A stretch of DNA of 30,455 nt from JBAZGH01 sp041652935 (lineage in GTDB: Bacteria; Patescibacteriota; Patescibacteriia; Patescibacteriales; XYC2-FULL-47-12): NCBI GenBank assembly GCA_041652935.1, contig JBAZGH010000006.1, positions 1 through 30,455 of the forward strand, written 5' to 3'. Below, one piece after another: positions 21,208 to 27,744 of the stretch. A program made the position numbers and the translations under genes. Position 1 is the first letter of the stretch; every line of letters starts with the position of its first letter. The notes below the pieces were generated by a model, which searched no databases, was not told the origin of the DNA, and worked only from the letters and a program-made list of their open reading frames with translations.

Positions 21208-21408
21208 ATGAAATTTTTTAAGCCAAAAATTGAATGGCACTATAAAAAGTATTTATTAATTGCCAATGACATCACTAATGCTTTTTTAAACAAGGAAAAG
21301 AGGCGGGAAGACAGACGAGTGAAAAAATTAACAATTGCTTTAATAATTTTAGCGGCGGTTTTAATCGCTTCGCTGGCGTTCAATGTTTATTTCGTAACCG
21401 GAGCGTAG
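21208..21408 (+). CDS. Small single-pass membrane protein
   Basis: 66 residues. A basic cytoplasmic N-terminal region (MKFFKPKIEWHYKKYLLIANDITNAFLNKEKRREDRRVKK) precedes one C-terminal hydrophobic helix (~41-63). No family recognised. It sits between two heptamer blocks, downstream of the glycosyltransferase gene. Confidence 0.6.
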   Translation: MKFFKPKIEWHYKKYLLIANDITNAFLNKEKRREDRRVKKLTIALIILAAVLIASLAFNVYFVTGA

Positions 21409-21443
21409 AAAATTGCAGATTTTAGATTTAAGATTTTAGATTA
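21409..21443. repeat. Heptamer block, NAGATTN type
   Basis: Units at 21416, 21423, 21430 and 21437 are NAGATTN; a decayed unit (AAAATTG) at 21409 completes 35 bp. It lies exactly between the stop of the small membrane protein and the gltX start. Confidence 0.75.
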
Positions 21444-21445
21444 AT

Positions 21446-22876
21446 ATGAACAAAAAAATAAGAACTAGGGTGGCGCCAAGCCCTACCGGAATTATCCATA
21501 TCGGCAATTTGCGGACCGCGCTTTATAACTATCTTTTCGCTCAGCAGAGCGGCGGGGAGTTTTTATTGCGGATTGAGGACACCGACCGGGAGCGGTTCGT
21601 CGAAGGCGCCACGGAGAAAGTTTTTGCCATATTAAAATGGGCCGGACTCGTTTGGAAAAACAAGAAGCCGATAGTGCAATCGGAAAGGTTAGAAATTTAC
21701 CAAAAATACGCCCGGCAATTAGTTGGCGAGGATAAAGCGTATTATTGTTTTTGCACGCCGGAACTATTAGCAAAAATGCGGGAAGAACAGCAAGAGAAAA
21801 AATTACCACCTAAATACGATAGACGCTGCCGTGAATTATCGGAAACAGAAATTAAACAGAAATTAAACAGAAATTTACCATACGTAATTAGGTTAAAAGT
21901 GCCCGAAAATGAAGTTGTTGAATTTAATGATTTAGTGTATGGAAAAATAAAATATAATTCTTCAGAAATTGATGATCAAGTTTTAATAAAGTCAGACGGA
22001 TTTCCGACTTATCATTTAGCAGTTGTGATTGACGACCATGAAATGGAAATAACGCATGTAATGCGCGGTGAAGATTGGCTGCCATCAACGCCAAAGCATG
22101 TGTTGTTATACAAAGCATTTAATTGGGAAATGCCCGAGTTTATACATTTGCCAAATATTTTAGGTGAAAATAAAAAGAAATTAAGCAAACGGACCGGCGA
22201 TGTGTCAGCGGAAAGTTTTAAAGAATGGGGTTATCTGCCAGAAGCATTGATAAATTATTTGGCGTTGTTGGGCTGGAATCCGGGAACTGAACAAGAAATT
22301 TTTAGTTTGCAAGAATTGATAAAAAGTTTTGATATTAAAAAAATTCATAAAGCGGGCGCAATTTTTGACATTAAGAAATTAGATAATATTAACGGTATTT
22401 ATATTAGAAAGTTGAAAGTTAAAAAGTTAGAAAGTTTATGCCGTCCGTATTTAGAGAAGGTATATGATTTGAAAAAGTTTGATGATAAATATATTGAGGC
22501 AGTTGTAAAGCTGGAACAAGAACGATTAAAAAAATTATCAGACATAGTTGAAAATACAAAGTTATTTTTTGTTGATGAATTAGATTATGAGGCGGAGTTG
22601 TTAGTTTGGAAAAAGTCTAATAAAACAATAATTAAAAATAATTTAACAATAATTTTACAAAAATTAAACGAGATAGATGATTGGAATAAGGATAATTTAG
22701 AAAAAGAAGTTTTAGATTTTATTGTTGCAAATAATTTAACTAACGGCGAAGTGCTGTGGCCGCTGCGGGTGGCGTTGTCCGGGCAGAAAAATAGCCCAAG
22801 TCCGTTTGAAATTATGGATGTTTTGAGGAAGGAAGAGAGCATTAAAAGAATCGAAGGTGCTTTAAAGAAATTATAG
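21446..22876 (+). CDS. gltX: Glutamyl-tRNA synthetase
   Basis: 476 residues, class I synthetase of normal length. HIGH motif: RVAPSPTGIIHIGNLRTALYNYLF; RIEDTDRERF; zinc-like Cys cluster absent except YYCFCTPE; KMSKS equivalent KKLSKRTGD; LALLGWNPGT in the stem-contact fold. It charges tRNA-Glu, and in genomes lacking GlnRS also tRNA-Gln, which cannot be told from this window. A 7/8-bp repeat encodes RKLKVKKLESL (~320-331) at the junction to the anticodon-binding domain. An 11-bp repeat (ATTAAACAGAA) encodes EIKQKLNRN near residue 140. Confidence 0.95.
   Translation: MNKKIRTRVAPSPTGIIHIGNLRTALYNYLFAQQSGGEFLLRIEDTDRERFVEGATEKVFAILKWAGLVWKNKKPIVQSERLEIYQKYARQLVGEDKAYYCFCTPELLAKMREEQQEKKLPPKYDRRCRELSETEIKQKLNRNLPYVIRLKVPENEVVEFNDLVYGKIKYNSSEIDDQVLIKSDGFPTYHLAVVIDDHEMEITHVMRGEDWLPSTPKHVLLYKAFNWEMPEFIHLPNILGENKKKLSKRTGDVSAESFKEWGYLPEALINYLALLGWNPGTEQEIFSLQELIKSFDIKKIHKAGAIFDIKKLDNINGIYIRKLKVKKLESLCRPYLEKVYDLKKFDDKYIEAVVKLEQERLKKLSDIVENTKLFFVDELDYEAELLVWKKSNKTIIKNNLTIILQKLNEIDDWNKDNLEKEVLDFIVANNLTNGEVLWPLRVALSGQKNSPSPFEIMDVLRKEESIKRIEGALKKL
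22404..22438. repeat. Heptamer-type repeat inside gltX
   Basis: GTTNAAA-like units (starting near 22404, 22411, 22418, 22426 and 22433) with one 8-bp step. In frame, it encodes the Lys/Leu-rich linker before the anticodon-binding domain. Confidence 0.6.
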
Positions 22877-22878
22877 CT

Positions 22879-22952
22879 ATTACAAATTACAAATTTTATA
22901 CAAATATACAAATACATATTTGTATATTCGTACTTGATTTGTAATTTGTAAT
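22879..22952. repeat. AT-rich palindrome, TACRAAT family, copy 2
   Basis: The left arm starts ATTACAAATTACAAAT; the right arm ends with its complement ATTTGTAATTTGTAAT. Inner parts share TACGAATATACAAAT words with copy 1 (11689-11749). It starts 2 nt after the gltX stop codon. Confidence 0.78.
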
Positions 22953-22968
22953 GTTGTGGATAAGTACC

Positions 22969-22997
22969 TTGGCTAATATTAGAGAGGGGTATATACT
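22969..22997 (+). promoter_or_regulatory. Promoter of the acidic protein gene
   Basis: TTGGCT (22969-22974), 17-bp spacer, TATACT (22992-22997). The ~70-nt leader includes AAAAGGAG (around 23003-23010), too far from the ATG at 23071 to act as its ribosome site, and a short inverted repeat CCGACTTT / AAAGTTGG next to the start. Confidence 0.6.
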
Positions 22998-23070
22998 AGA
23001 AAAAAGGAGATCTAGATAATAACTTATATTAACCCCTCACCGACTTTAAAAGTTGGACGGGCAGAAAAAT

Positions 23071-23358
23071 ATGGTTAATCCAACATTAGAACAAGATCCT
23101 AAAACTCCAGATGTGAAAGACAGCCAGGAAATAATTAATAAAGAGGGCGCCAAAGCCGCAGAGGAGATAGAAGTTGAGAATCTTGAAACTGAAGCAGACG
23201 AACGAGTAGCTGTAGAACAAGCCAGAGAAGCAGTAGTAGAAGCTGCTGAACAGCCAGTAGCCCAAGCCCCGGTTGAAGAAGAACCAACTCAAGCTGAACA
23301 AGCGCCGGCAGGTTCAAACACAGAAAAAAAATGGTATAATCCCATGACTTGGTTTTAG
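23071..23358 (+). CDS. Acidic disordered protein with aromatic C-terminal tail
   Basis: 95 residues from ATG 23071; an upstream in-frame TTG at 23053 lies in the leader hairpin. Composition is dominated by Glu, Ala, Val, Pro and Gln (VEQAREAVVEAAEQPVAQAPVEEEPTQAEQ), predicted disordered or weakly helical, with no Cys and no membrane segment. It ends abruptly in the aromatic/basic motif KKWYNPMTWF. No family recognised. Own promoter and terminator. Confidence 0.62.
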   Translation: MVNPTLEQDPKTPDVKDSQEIINKEGAKAAEEIEVENLETEADERVAVEQAREAVVEAAEQPVAQAPVEEEPTQAEQAPAGSNTEKKWYNPMTWF

Positions 23359-23385
23359 TAGTATTAAAATTTTAGATAACAGCAT

Positions 23386-23428
23386 AAAAAGGCACTTCCG
23401 ATAGGCATTCGGTTTTGCCTTTTATTTT
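23386..23428 (+). terminator. Rho-independent terminator before lysS
   Basis: AAAAGGCA pairs with TGCCTTTT (23416-23423) around a 22-nt loop, followed by ATTTTT. Confidence 0.7.
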
Positions 23429-23491
23429 TGACACTATTTAAGCTATAATGTAGAATAAATATACAGTTTATTATATATTTAAGCTAAAAAT

Positions 23492-24949
23492 ATGACTGAA
23501 AAAACAAGTGAATACAAAGATAGGATTAAAAAACTTGAATTATTAGAAAAAAATAAGATTAATCCATATCCGGCAAAAGTCAATCGAGATTTTGTAATTG
23601 GTAAAGTTTTAGAAGATTTTAAAAAATTTGAGAAATCCGGCAGAGAATTTTTTATTGTCGGAAGATTAAGGAGTTTGCGCGAGCACGGCAATTTAATTTT
23701 TTCCGACCTGCAGGATGAATCCGGAAAAATTCAACTGGCAATTAGCAAGAAAAATATTGGCGCGGATAAATTTAAATTATTTTTGCAGACAATAGATGCC
23801 AGCGATTTTATAGAGGTAAGGGGGAAGTGCTTTAAAACCCATAAAGGGCAAGATTCTTTTGAAGTTTTAGAATATAGGGTTATAAGCAAGGCGTTGCGGC
23901 CAATACCGGCCGAGCATTTTGGCTTGCAGGACGAAGAGGAAAAATTGCGCAAGCGCTATTTGGATATTTTATTAAATCCGGAGTTAAAAGAGTTAATGAA
24001 AAAGCGGGCAAAGTTTTGGGAAGTTACCAGAGACTTTATGAAAGCTAAAGGATTTTTTGAAGTAGAAACCCCGACATTGGAAATAACAACCGGCGGAGCA
24101 GAGGCGCGGCCTTTTAAAACTCATCACAATGACTTTGATATAGACGTTTATATGCGTATTTCAGTAGGGGAGTTATGGCAGAAAAAATTAATGGCAGCCG
24201 GATATGAAAAAACTTTTGAAATTGGACGAGTATTCCGCAATGAAGGTTCAAGCCCGGATCATTTGCAGGAATTCACCAATATGGAATTTTATTGGGCATA
24301 TGCCAATTATGAAGACGGCATGAAATTAACTCAGGAGTTATATCAAGAAATTGCCAAAAAAGTCTTTAATACCACAAAATTTAAAACGCGCGGTTACGAA
24401 TTTAATTTAGCGGGAGAGTGGGACAGAATTGATTATCGCGAAGAAGTAAAAAAGCAAACCGGAGTTGATGCAATAAAAGCAACAGAAGCAGAGATGAAAA
24501 AGAAAATAAAAGAATTAAAAATAAAACATGAGGGCGATAATAAGGAAAGATTGACTGATACTCTTTGGAAATACTGCCGGAAAAATATAGCCGGACCGGC
24601 ATTTTTAATAAATCATCCAGAACTAGTATCGCCCTTGGCAAAAAGAACTGAAGGCGATGATGCATTGGCACAGAGATTCCAAATTATAATTGCTGGTTCT
24701 GAAATCGGCAATGGCTATTCAGAATTAAATAATCCAATTGATCAGCAAAAACGTTTTGAACAACAGCAAAAATTAATAGATAATGGGGATGATGAAGCAA
24801 TGATGCCGGATTGGGAATTTGTAGAAATGTTAGAACATGGCATGCCGCCGACTTGCGGTTTTGGTTTTGGTGAACGATTATTCGCGTTTTTAGCGGATAA
24901 AACAGCTAGGGATGTGACACTGTTTCCGCTGGTTAAACCCAAGTCGTAA
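23492..24949 (+). CDS. lysS: Lysyl-tRNA synthetase, class II
   Basis: 485 residues. N-terminal OB-fold anticodon-binding domain (FIVGRLRSLREHGNLIFSDLQDESGKIQLAI), motif 1 region FFEVETPTLEITTGGAEARPFKTHHN, motif 2 FEIGRVFRNEGSSPDHLQEFTNMEFYWAY, and motif 3 CGFGFGERLFAFLADKTARDVTLFPLVKP, in which Glu replaces the Asp often seen before Arg. The insertion around residues 300-390 is typical of some bacterial LysRS. TATAAT at 23444-23449 gives a ~40-nt leader. The stop codon is at the edge of a heptamer repeat. Confidence 0.95.
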   Translation: MTEKTSEYKDRIKKLELLEKNKINPYPAKVNRDFVIGKVLEDFKKFEKSGREFFIVGRLRSLREHGNLIFSDLQDESGKIQLAISKKNIGADKFKLFLQTIDASDFIEVRGKCFKTHKGQDSFEVLEYRVISKALRPIPAEHFGLQDEEEKLRKRYLDILLNPELKELMKKRAKFWEVTRDFMKAKGFFEVETPTLEITTGGAEARPFKTHHNDFDIDVYMRISVGELWQKKLMAAGYEKTFEIGRVFRNEGSSPDHLQEFTNMEFYWAYANYEDGMKLTQELYQEIAKKVFNTTKFKTRGYEFNLAGEWDRIDYREEVKKQTGVDAIKATEAEMKKKIKELKIKHEGDNKERLTDTLWKYCRKNIAGPAFLINHPELVSPLAKRTEGDDALAQRFQIIIAGSEIGNGYSELNNPIDQQKRFEQQQKLIDNGDDEAMMPDWEFVEMLEHGMPPTCGFGFGERLFAFLADKTARDVTLFPLVKPKS

Positions 24950-24981
24950 GTTCTAAGTTCTAGAAGTTGTAAGATGCAAGC
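24940..24981. repeat. Heptamer array, NAAGNNN type
   Basis: Units CAAGTCG (24940), TAAGTTC (24947) and TAAGTTC (24954), then two or three less regular NAAG units after a 2-nt slip. It contains the lysS stop codon (TAA, 24947-24949). Confidence 0.65.
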
Positions 24982-25035
24982 AAGCTATATTATAATTTCA
25001 ATTATATAAATAAATGAAAATAATTCTTTATTTTT

Positions 25036-25063
25036 TAACTTTACAGACTTTTAACTTTTAACT
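25036..25063. repeat. Short heptamer array before serS
   Basis: AACT/GACT words at 25037, 25046, 25053 and 25060 (last three spaced 7 bp) in a T-rich leader, ending 7 nt before the serS ATG. Confidence 0.5.
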
Positions 25064-25069
25064 AATTGT

Positions 25070-26329
25070 ATGCTAGACATAAAATTCATCCGTGAAAATG
25101 CAAAACAAGTAAAAGAGGCGGCGAAAAATAAGAACATCAAAGTTGATATTGATGAACTTTTAAAGCTGGACGAGGAGAGAAGGGAAGCGCGGGGAAAAAT
25201 TGACGAATTACGGTCGCAGAGGAACGAACTTGCCCAGTCTGCTAAAAATGGAAAACCCAGCGCCGAGCAGATTGCCAAAGGAAAAGATTTAAAAGAAGAA
25301 ATCGGGAAATTAGAGGACGGGGGGGATGGAATTGAAGAGAGGTTTAAAGAAATTTTAAGCAGGGTTCCTAATTTATGCCATCCAAATTCCCCCATAGGAA
25401 AAGACGATTCTGAGAACAAAGAAATTGAAATTATCGTTAAACCAGCAGAATTTGATTTTAAACATAAAGATCATGTGGAGATAGGGGAGAAGCTTGATAT
25501 TTTGGATTTTGAAACAGCCGCTAAAGTAAGCGGCAGCGGCTTTTATTATTTTAAAAACGGTTTAGTTTGGCTTGATTTGGCGCTACAGCGCTATGCTTTG
25601 GAAAAATTAGCTGATAGGGGTTTTATCCCCATTGCTACGCCAGATTTAGCCCGTAGTTTTACTATGGACGGAACCGGATATAATCCACGCGGAAATGAAG
25701 ATCAGATTTACGAAATAAAGGGAGAAGATATAGCTTTAATCGCCACAGCTGAAATTACTTTAGGCGGATATTTAGCCAACCGAATTATTAAAAAGGAAGA
25801 TTTACCGATAAAATATGTTGGCTTTTCCCATTGTTTCCGGAAAGAGGCCGGCGCTTACGGAAAAGAATCAAGGGGGCTTTACAGAGTACATCAATTTAAT
25901 AAAGTAGAAATGTTTATTTTTTCAACTCCGGAGCAGTCGGAAGATATGCACCGGGAAATGCTGGCAATTGAAAAAGAAATTTATAAAGAAATTGGCTTGC
26001 CATTTCGAGTTTTAGAAATTTGTACGGGAGATTTGGGGGCTCCGGCATATCGCAAGTATGATTTGGAGGCCTGGATGCCCATGAAAAATGACTGGGGAGA
26101 AATTACTAGCTGTTCAAATTGCACTGATTATCAGGCGCGCCGGCTAAATATTAAATATAAGAATAAGGAAGGAAAATTGGAATATGTCCACACCCTGAAC
26201 GGGACCGCGGTCAACTCTAGCCGAATCCCCCTGGCGATTCTAGAAAATTTTCAGCAAGCCGACGGTTCAGTTAAAATTCCGAAGGCCCTGCAAAAATATA
26301 TGCCGGGGAATATGAGGGTTATAAAATGA
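25070..26329 (+). CDS. serS: Seryl-tRNA synthetase
   Basis: 419 residues. The N-terminal long antiparallel coiled coil (~5-100, MLDIKFIRENAKQVKEAAKNK ... GKIDELRSQRNELAQ) binds the tRNA-Ser variable arm. Catalytic core: motif 2 VGFSHCFRKEAGAYGKESRGLYRVHQFNKVEMF and motif 3 NGTAVNSSRIPLAILENFQ, a variant of the common NGSGLAxxR. ATAEITLGGYLANRI and LEICTGDLGAPAYRKYDLEAWMP are also typical. The stop TGA overlaps the ATG of the ftsQ-like gene (ATGA), indicating translational coupling. Confidence 0.95.
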   Translation: MLDIKFIRENAKQVKEAAKNKNIKVDIDELLKLDEERREARGKIDELRSQRNELAQSAKNGKPSAEQIAKGKDLKEEIGKLEDGGDGIEERFKEILSRVPNLCHPNSPIGKDDSENKEIEIIVKPAEFDFKHKDHVEIGEKLDILDFETAAKVSGSGFYYFKNGLVWLDLALQRYALEKLADRGFIPIATPDLARSFTMDGTGYNPRGNEDQIYEIKGEDIALIATAEITLGGYLANRIIKKEDLPIKYVGFSHCFRKEAGAYGKESRGLYRVHQFNKVEMFIFSTPEQSEDMHREMLAIEKEIYKEIGLPFRVLEICTGDLGAPAYRKYDLEAWMPMKNDWGEITSCSNCTDYQARRLNIKYKNKEGKLEYVHTLNGTAVNSSRIPLAILENFQQADGSVKIPKALQKYMPGNMRVIK

Positions 26330-27183
26330 AAAGAAGATACCATAACATCCGCTCTTATTCGCCCAGAAAATACAGCAATCCCTTTTTCAGCAAAAGAAGG
26401 GCGAAGGTAAGGCGGATATCGTGGAAAGTAAAAATATTGATTTTTTTAATTGTTCTAGCAGCCGGATTTTTGGGCTGGCTTTTATTTTTCAATAGATATT
26501 TTGAAATTGAAAATGTAATTGTTGAGGGCGGACAAAGAATCGAGGACTACAAAATATATAATATAATAGGGGACCAGACCCAGGAAAATCGGTTCTTTTT
26601 TTTCAACCAAAGCAATATTTTTTCATTCAGCAAGCGGCAGGCGAAAAAAGAAATTTTAAACAATTATTTTGTTGATGATTTGAAAATAGACAAAAAATTG
26701 CCCAGGACCATAAAAGTAATTTTTTCCGAGCGCCAGCCGGCCGCGGTATGGTGCGAGGAGGAAAAATATTACTATGTGGATGAAAATTTGAATATTTTAT
26801 TGCAGATAGACAGCCTGGATGTCAACGTGGGGGATTATATAATTTTGAAAAACGCAGAGCAAAAAACAGCCATTGAAAAAGGGGGCTCAGGAAAAAAAGT
26901 CGCGATAGGGGAGGAGTACTTGAAAGCATGTTTAAATTTAGCATCTGAAGCGTTAGCCAATAAAATAGAGATAGACAGGATCTGTAAAATTAATGAAAAA
27001 GAGATTACAGTAAGTTTGAATATCATCAATAACGGCCCGGAGATTTTTTTCAATATTGAAGAAGATTTAGGATTACAATTAAAAAAATTAAAGGCGTTAA
27101 TTGCGGAAAAGCTGAAGGGGGAGCGGTTGCGCCAGCTTGAGTATATTGATTTGAGGTTCGGGGAAAAGGTTTACTATAAGTAG
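26326..27183 (+). CDS. ftsQ: FtsQ-like cell division protein with POTRA domain
   Basis: 285 residues. A very basic cytoplasmic tail (1-34, MKRRYHNIRSYSPRKYSNPFFSKRRAK) is followed by one membrane helix (~36-57) and an extracytoplasmic POTRA-type domain (~58-130: YFEIENVIVEGGQRIEDYKIYNIIG ... LKIDKKLPRTIKVIFSERQPAAVW), then the beta domain to the end. This is FtsQ/DivIB topology; family sequence is poorly conserved, so the assignment rests on layout and the RQPAAVW motif. FtsQ links division-site proteins to septal wall synthesis. It overlaps serS by 4 nt. Confidence 0.8.
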   Translation: MKRRYHNIRSYSPRKYSNPFFSKRRAKVRRISWKVKILIFLIVLAAGFLGWLLFFNRYFEIENVIVEGGQRIEDYKIYNIIGDQTQENRFFFFNQSNIFSFSKRQAKKEILNNYFVDDLKIDKKLPRTIKVIFSERQPAAVWCEEEKYYYVDENLNILLQIDSLDVNVGDYIILKNAEQKTAIEKGGSGKKVAIGEEYLKACLNLASEALANKIEIDRICKINEKEITVSLNIINNGPEIFFNIEEDLGLQLKKLKALIAEKLKGERLRQLEYIDLRFGEKVYYK

Positions 27184-27200
27184 CAATTCCCCATCTGACG

Positions 27201-27330
27201 AATTTTTAATTTTTAAATAATACTTAATTTTTAAATCTTAAACACGACGACCACGACGCACAATCATAACATAGTTCGCGTTTTTAAAAATTAAGATTTA
27301 AGATTTATTTAAAAATTATAAAATTAAAAA
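27201..27330. repeat. Large AT-rich imperfect inverted repeat downstream of ftsQ
   Basis: Left side (27201-27245) is built from AATTTTT and TTAAATCTTAAA words; right side (~27282-27330) is the approximate reverse complement (TTAAAAATTAAGATTTAAGATTT, AAATTAAAAATTTT). A GC-richer centre (ACGACGACCACGACGCAC) separates the arms. No gene is present. It may terminate the serS-ftsQ transcript. Confidence 0.55.
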
Positions 27331-27355
27331 TTTTCTCACAGGTCCTAGGGTACTA

Positions 27356-27467
27356 CTAATTTTTTAAATTTTAGTGTATAATATATATAATTAAAAGAAA
27401 GTTAAAAAGTTTGAAATAGGGGAGTGCTCGCGGGGGTAATACCCTACCGCTAATTTTTTAAATTTTA
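27356..27467. repeat. 18-bp direct repeat pair
   Basis: CTAATTTTTTAAATTTTA occurs at 27356-27373 and again at 27450-27467. The bases before each copy are also similar (TACTA, TACCG). The segment between carries a promoter-like box and a GC-rich hairpin. Confidence 0.8.
27377..27462 (+). ncRNA. Candidate small RNA or attenuated leader
   Basis: TATAAT at 27377-27382 is preceded by TG. About 70 nt downstream a GC-rich hairpin (GCGG and GGG at 27430-27436, loop TAATA, CCC then CCGC at 27442-27450, with a 2-nt bulge) is followed by TAATTTTTTA, the form of an intrinsic terminator. This would give a short RNA of about 70 nt or an attenuator before the ORF at 27480. Confidence 0.35.
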
Positions 27468-27479
27468 ACAAACATCAAT

Positions 27480-27635
27480 ATGACGGGTGATGCCATGCAA
27501 AGATTTTTTCAAATTACATTTTTTATCGGAGCTATATTAGCTATTGTAATTATAATCGGATTATTTTTATTGGCGTTAAAAATAATTTTATTATTCGCGC
27601 CGGAATTGCATATAATGGGCATGACTATTGTGTAA
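27480..27635 (+). CDS. Small hydrophobic membrane peptide
   Basis: 51 residues: MTGDAMQRFFQ, then one or two very hydrophobic stretches (ITFFIGAILAIVIIIGLFLLALKIILLF) and a short tail ending HIMGMTIV. No family recognised. ATG at 27480 or the internal Met6. No Shine-Dalgarno site. It lies between the ftsQ-like gene and the xer locus; the coding assignment rests on an uninterrupted membrane-helix composition, which AT-rich DNA can also give by chance. Confidence 0.45.
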   Translation: MTGDAMQRFFQITFFIGAILAIVIIIGLFLLALKIILLFAPELHIMGMTIV

Positions 27636-27651
27636 TGCATAGCGGGGGCAT

Positions 27652-27679
27652 TTGACTACATATTATTATATGTTATAAT
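27652..27679 (+). promoter_or_regulatory. Promoter of the Xer recombinase gene
   Basis: TTGACT (27652-27657), 16-bp spacer, TATAAT (27674-27679). Transcription would start near 27686, so the candidate dif site lies in the 5' leader. A second TATAAT is at 27728-27733. Confidence 0.6.
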
Positions 27680-27693
27680 TTTTTATAGATGAT

Positions 27694-27721
27694 ACTTCTC
27701 TTAATCTACATTATGCGAAGT
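27694..27721. other. dif: Candidate dif site (Xer recombination site)
   Basis: 28 bp with the dif layout: left arm ACTTCTCTTAA (27694-27704), a 6-bp centre TCTACA, and right arm TTATGCGAAGT (27711-27721). The arms are inverted repeats at 9 of 11 positions. Bacterial dif sites share this 11-6-11 form and the TTATG start of the XerD-side arm; the Bacillus-type arms begin ACTTC and TTATG in the same way. It lies 23 bp upstream of the Xer gene, and gene orientation switches just after it. Confidence 0.78.
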
Positions 27722-27744
27722 TAGATATATAATTAATATTATTT

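Noticed and set aside
504..21443. Heptamer arrays as CRISPR repeats
   Set aside because: Units are 7 bp, contiguous and without spacers, and no cas genes are present.
23428..23449. TTGACA followed by TATAAT before lysS
   Set aside because: The spacer is only 10 bp, so the two boxes cannot form one sigma70-type promoter; only the TATAAT is kept as a possible -10 box.
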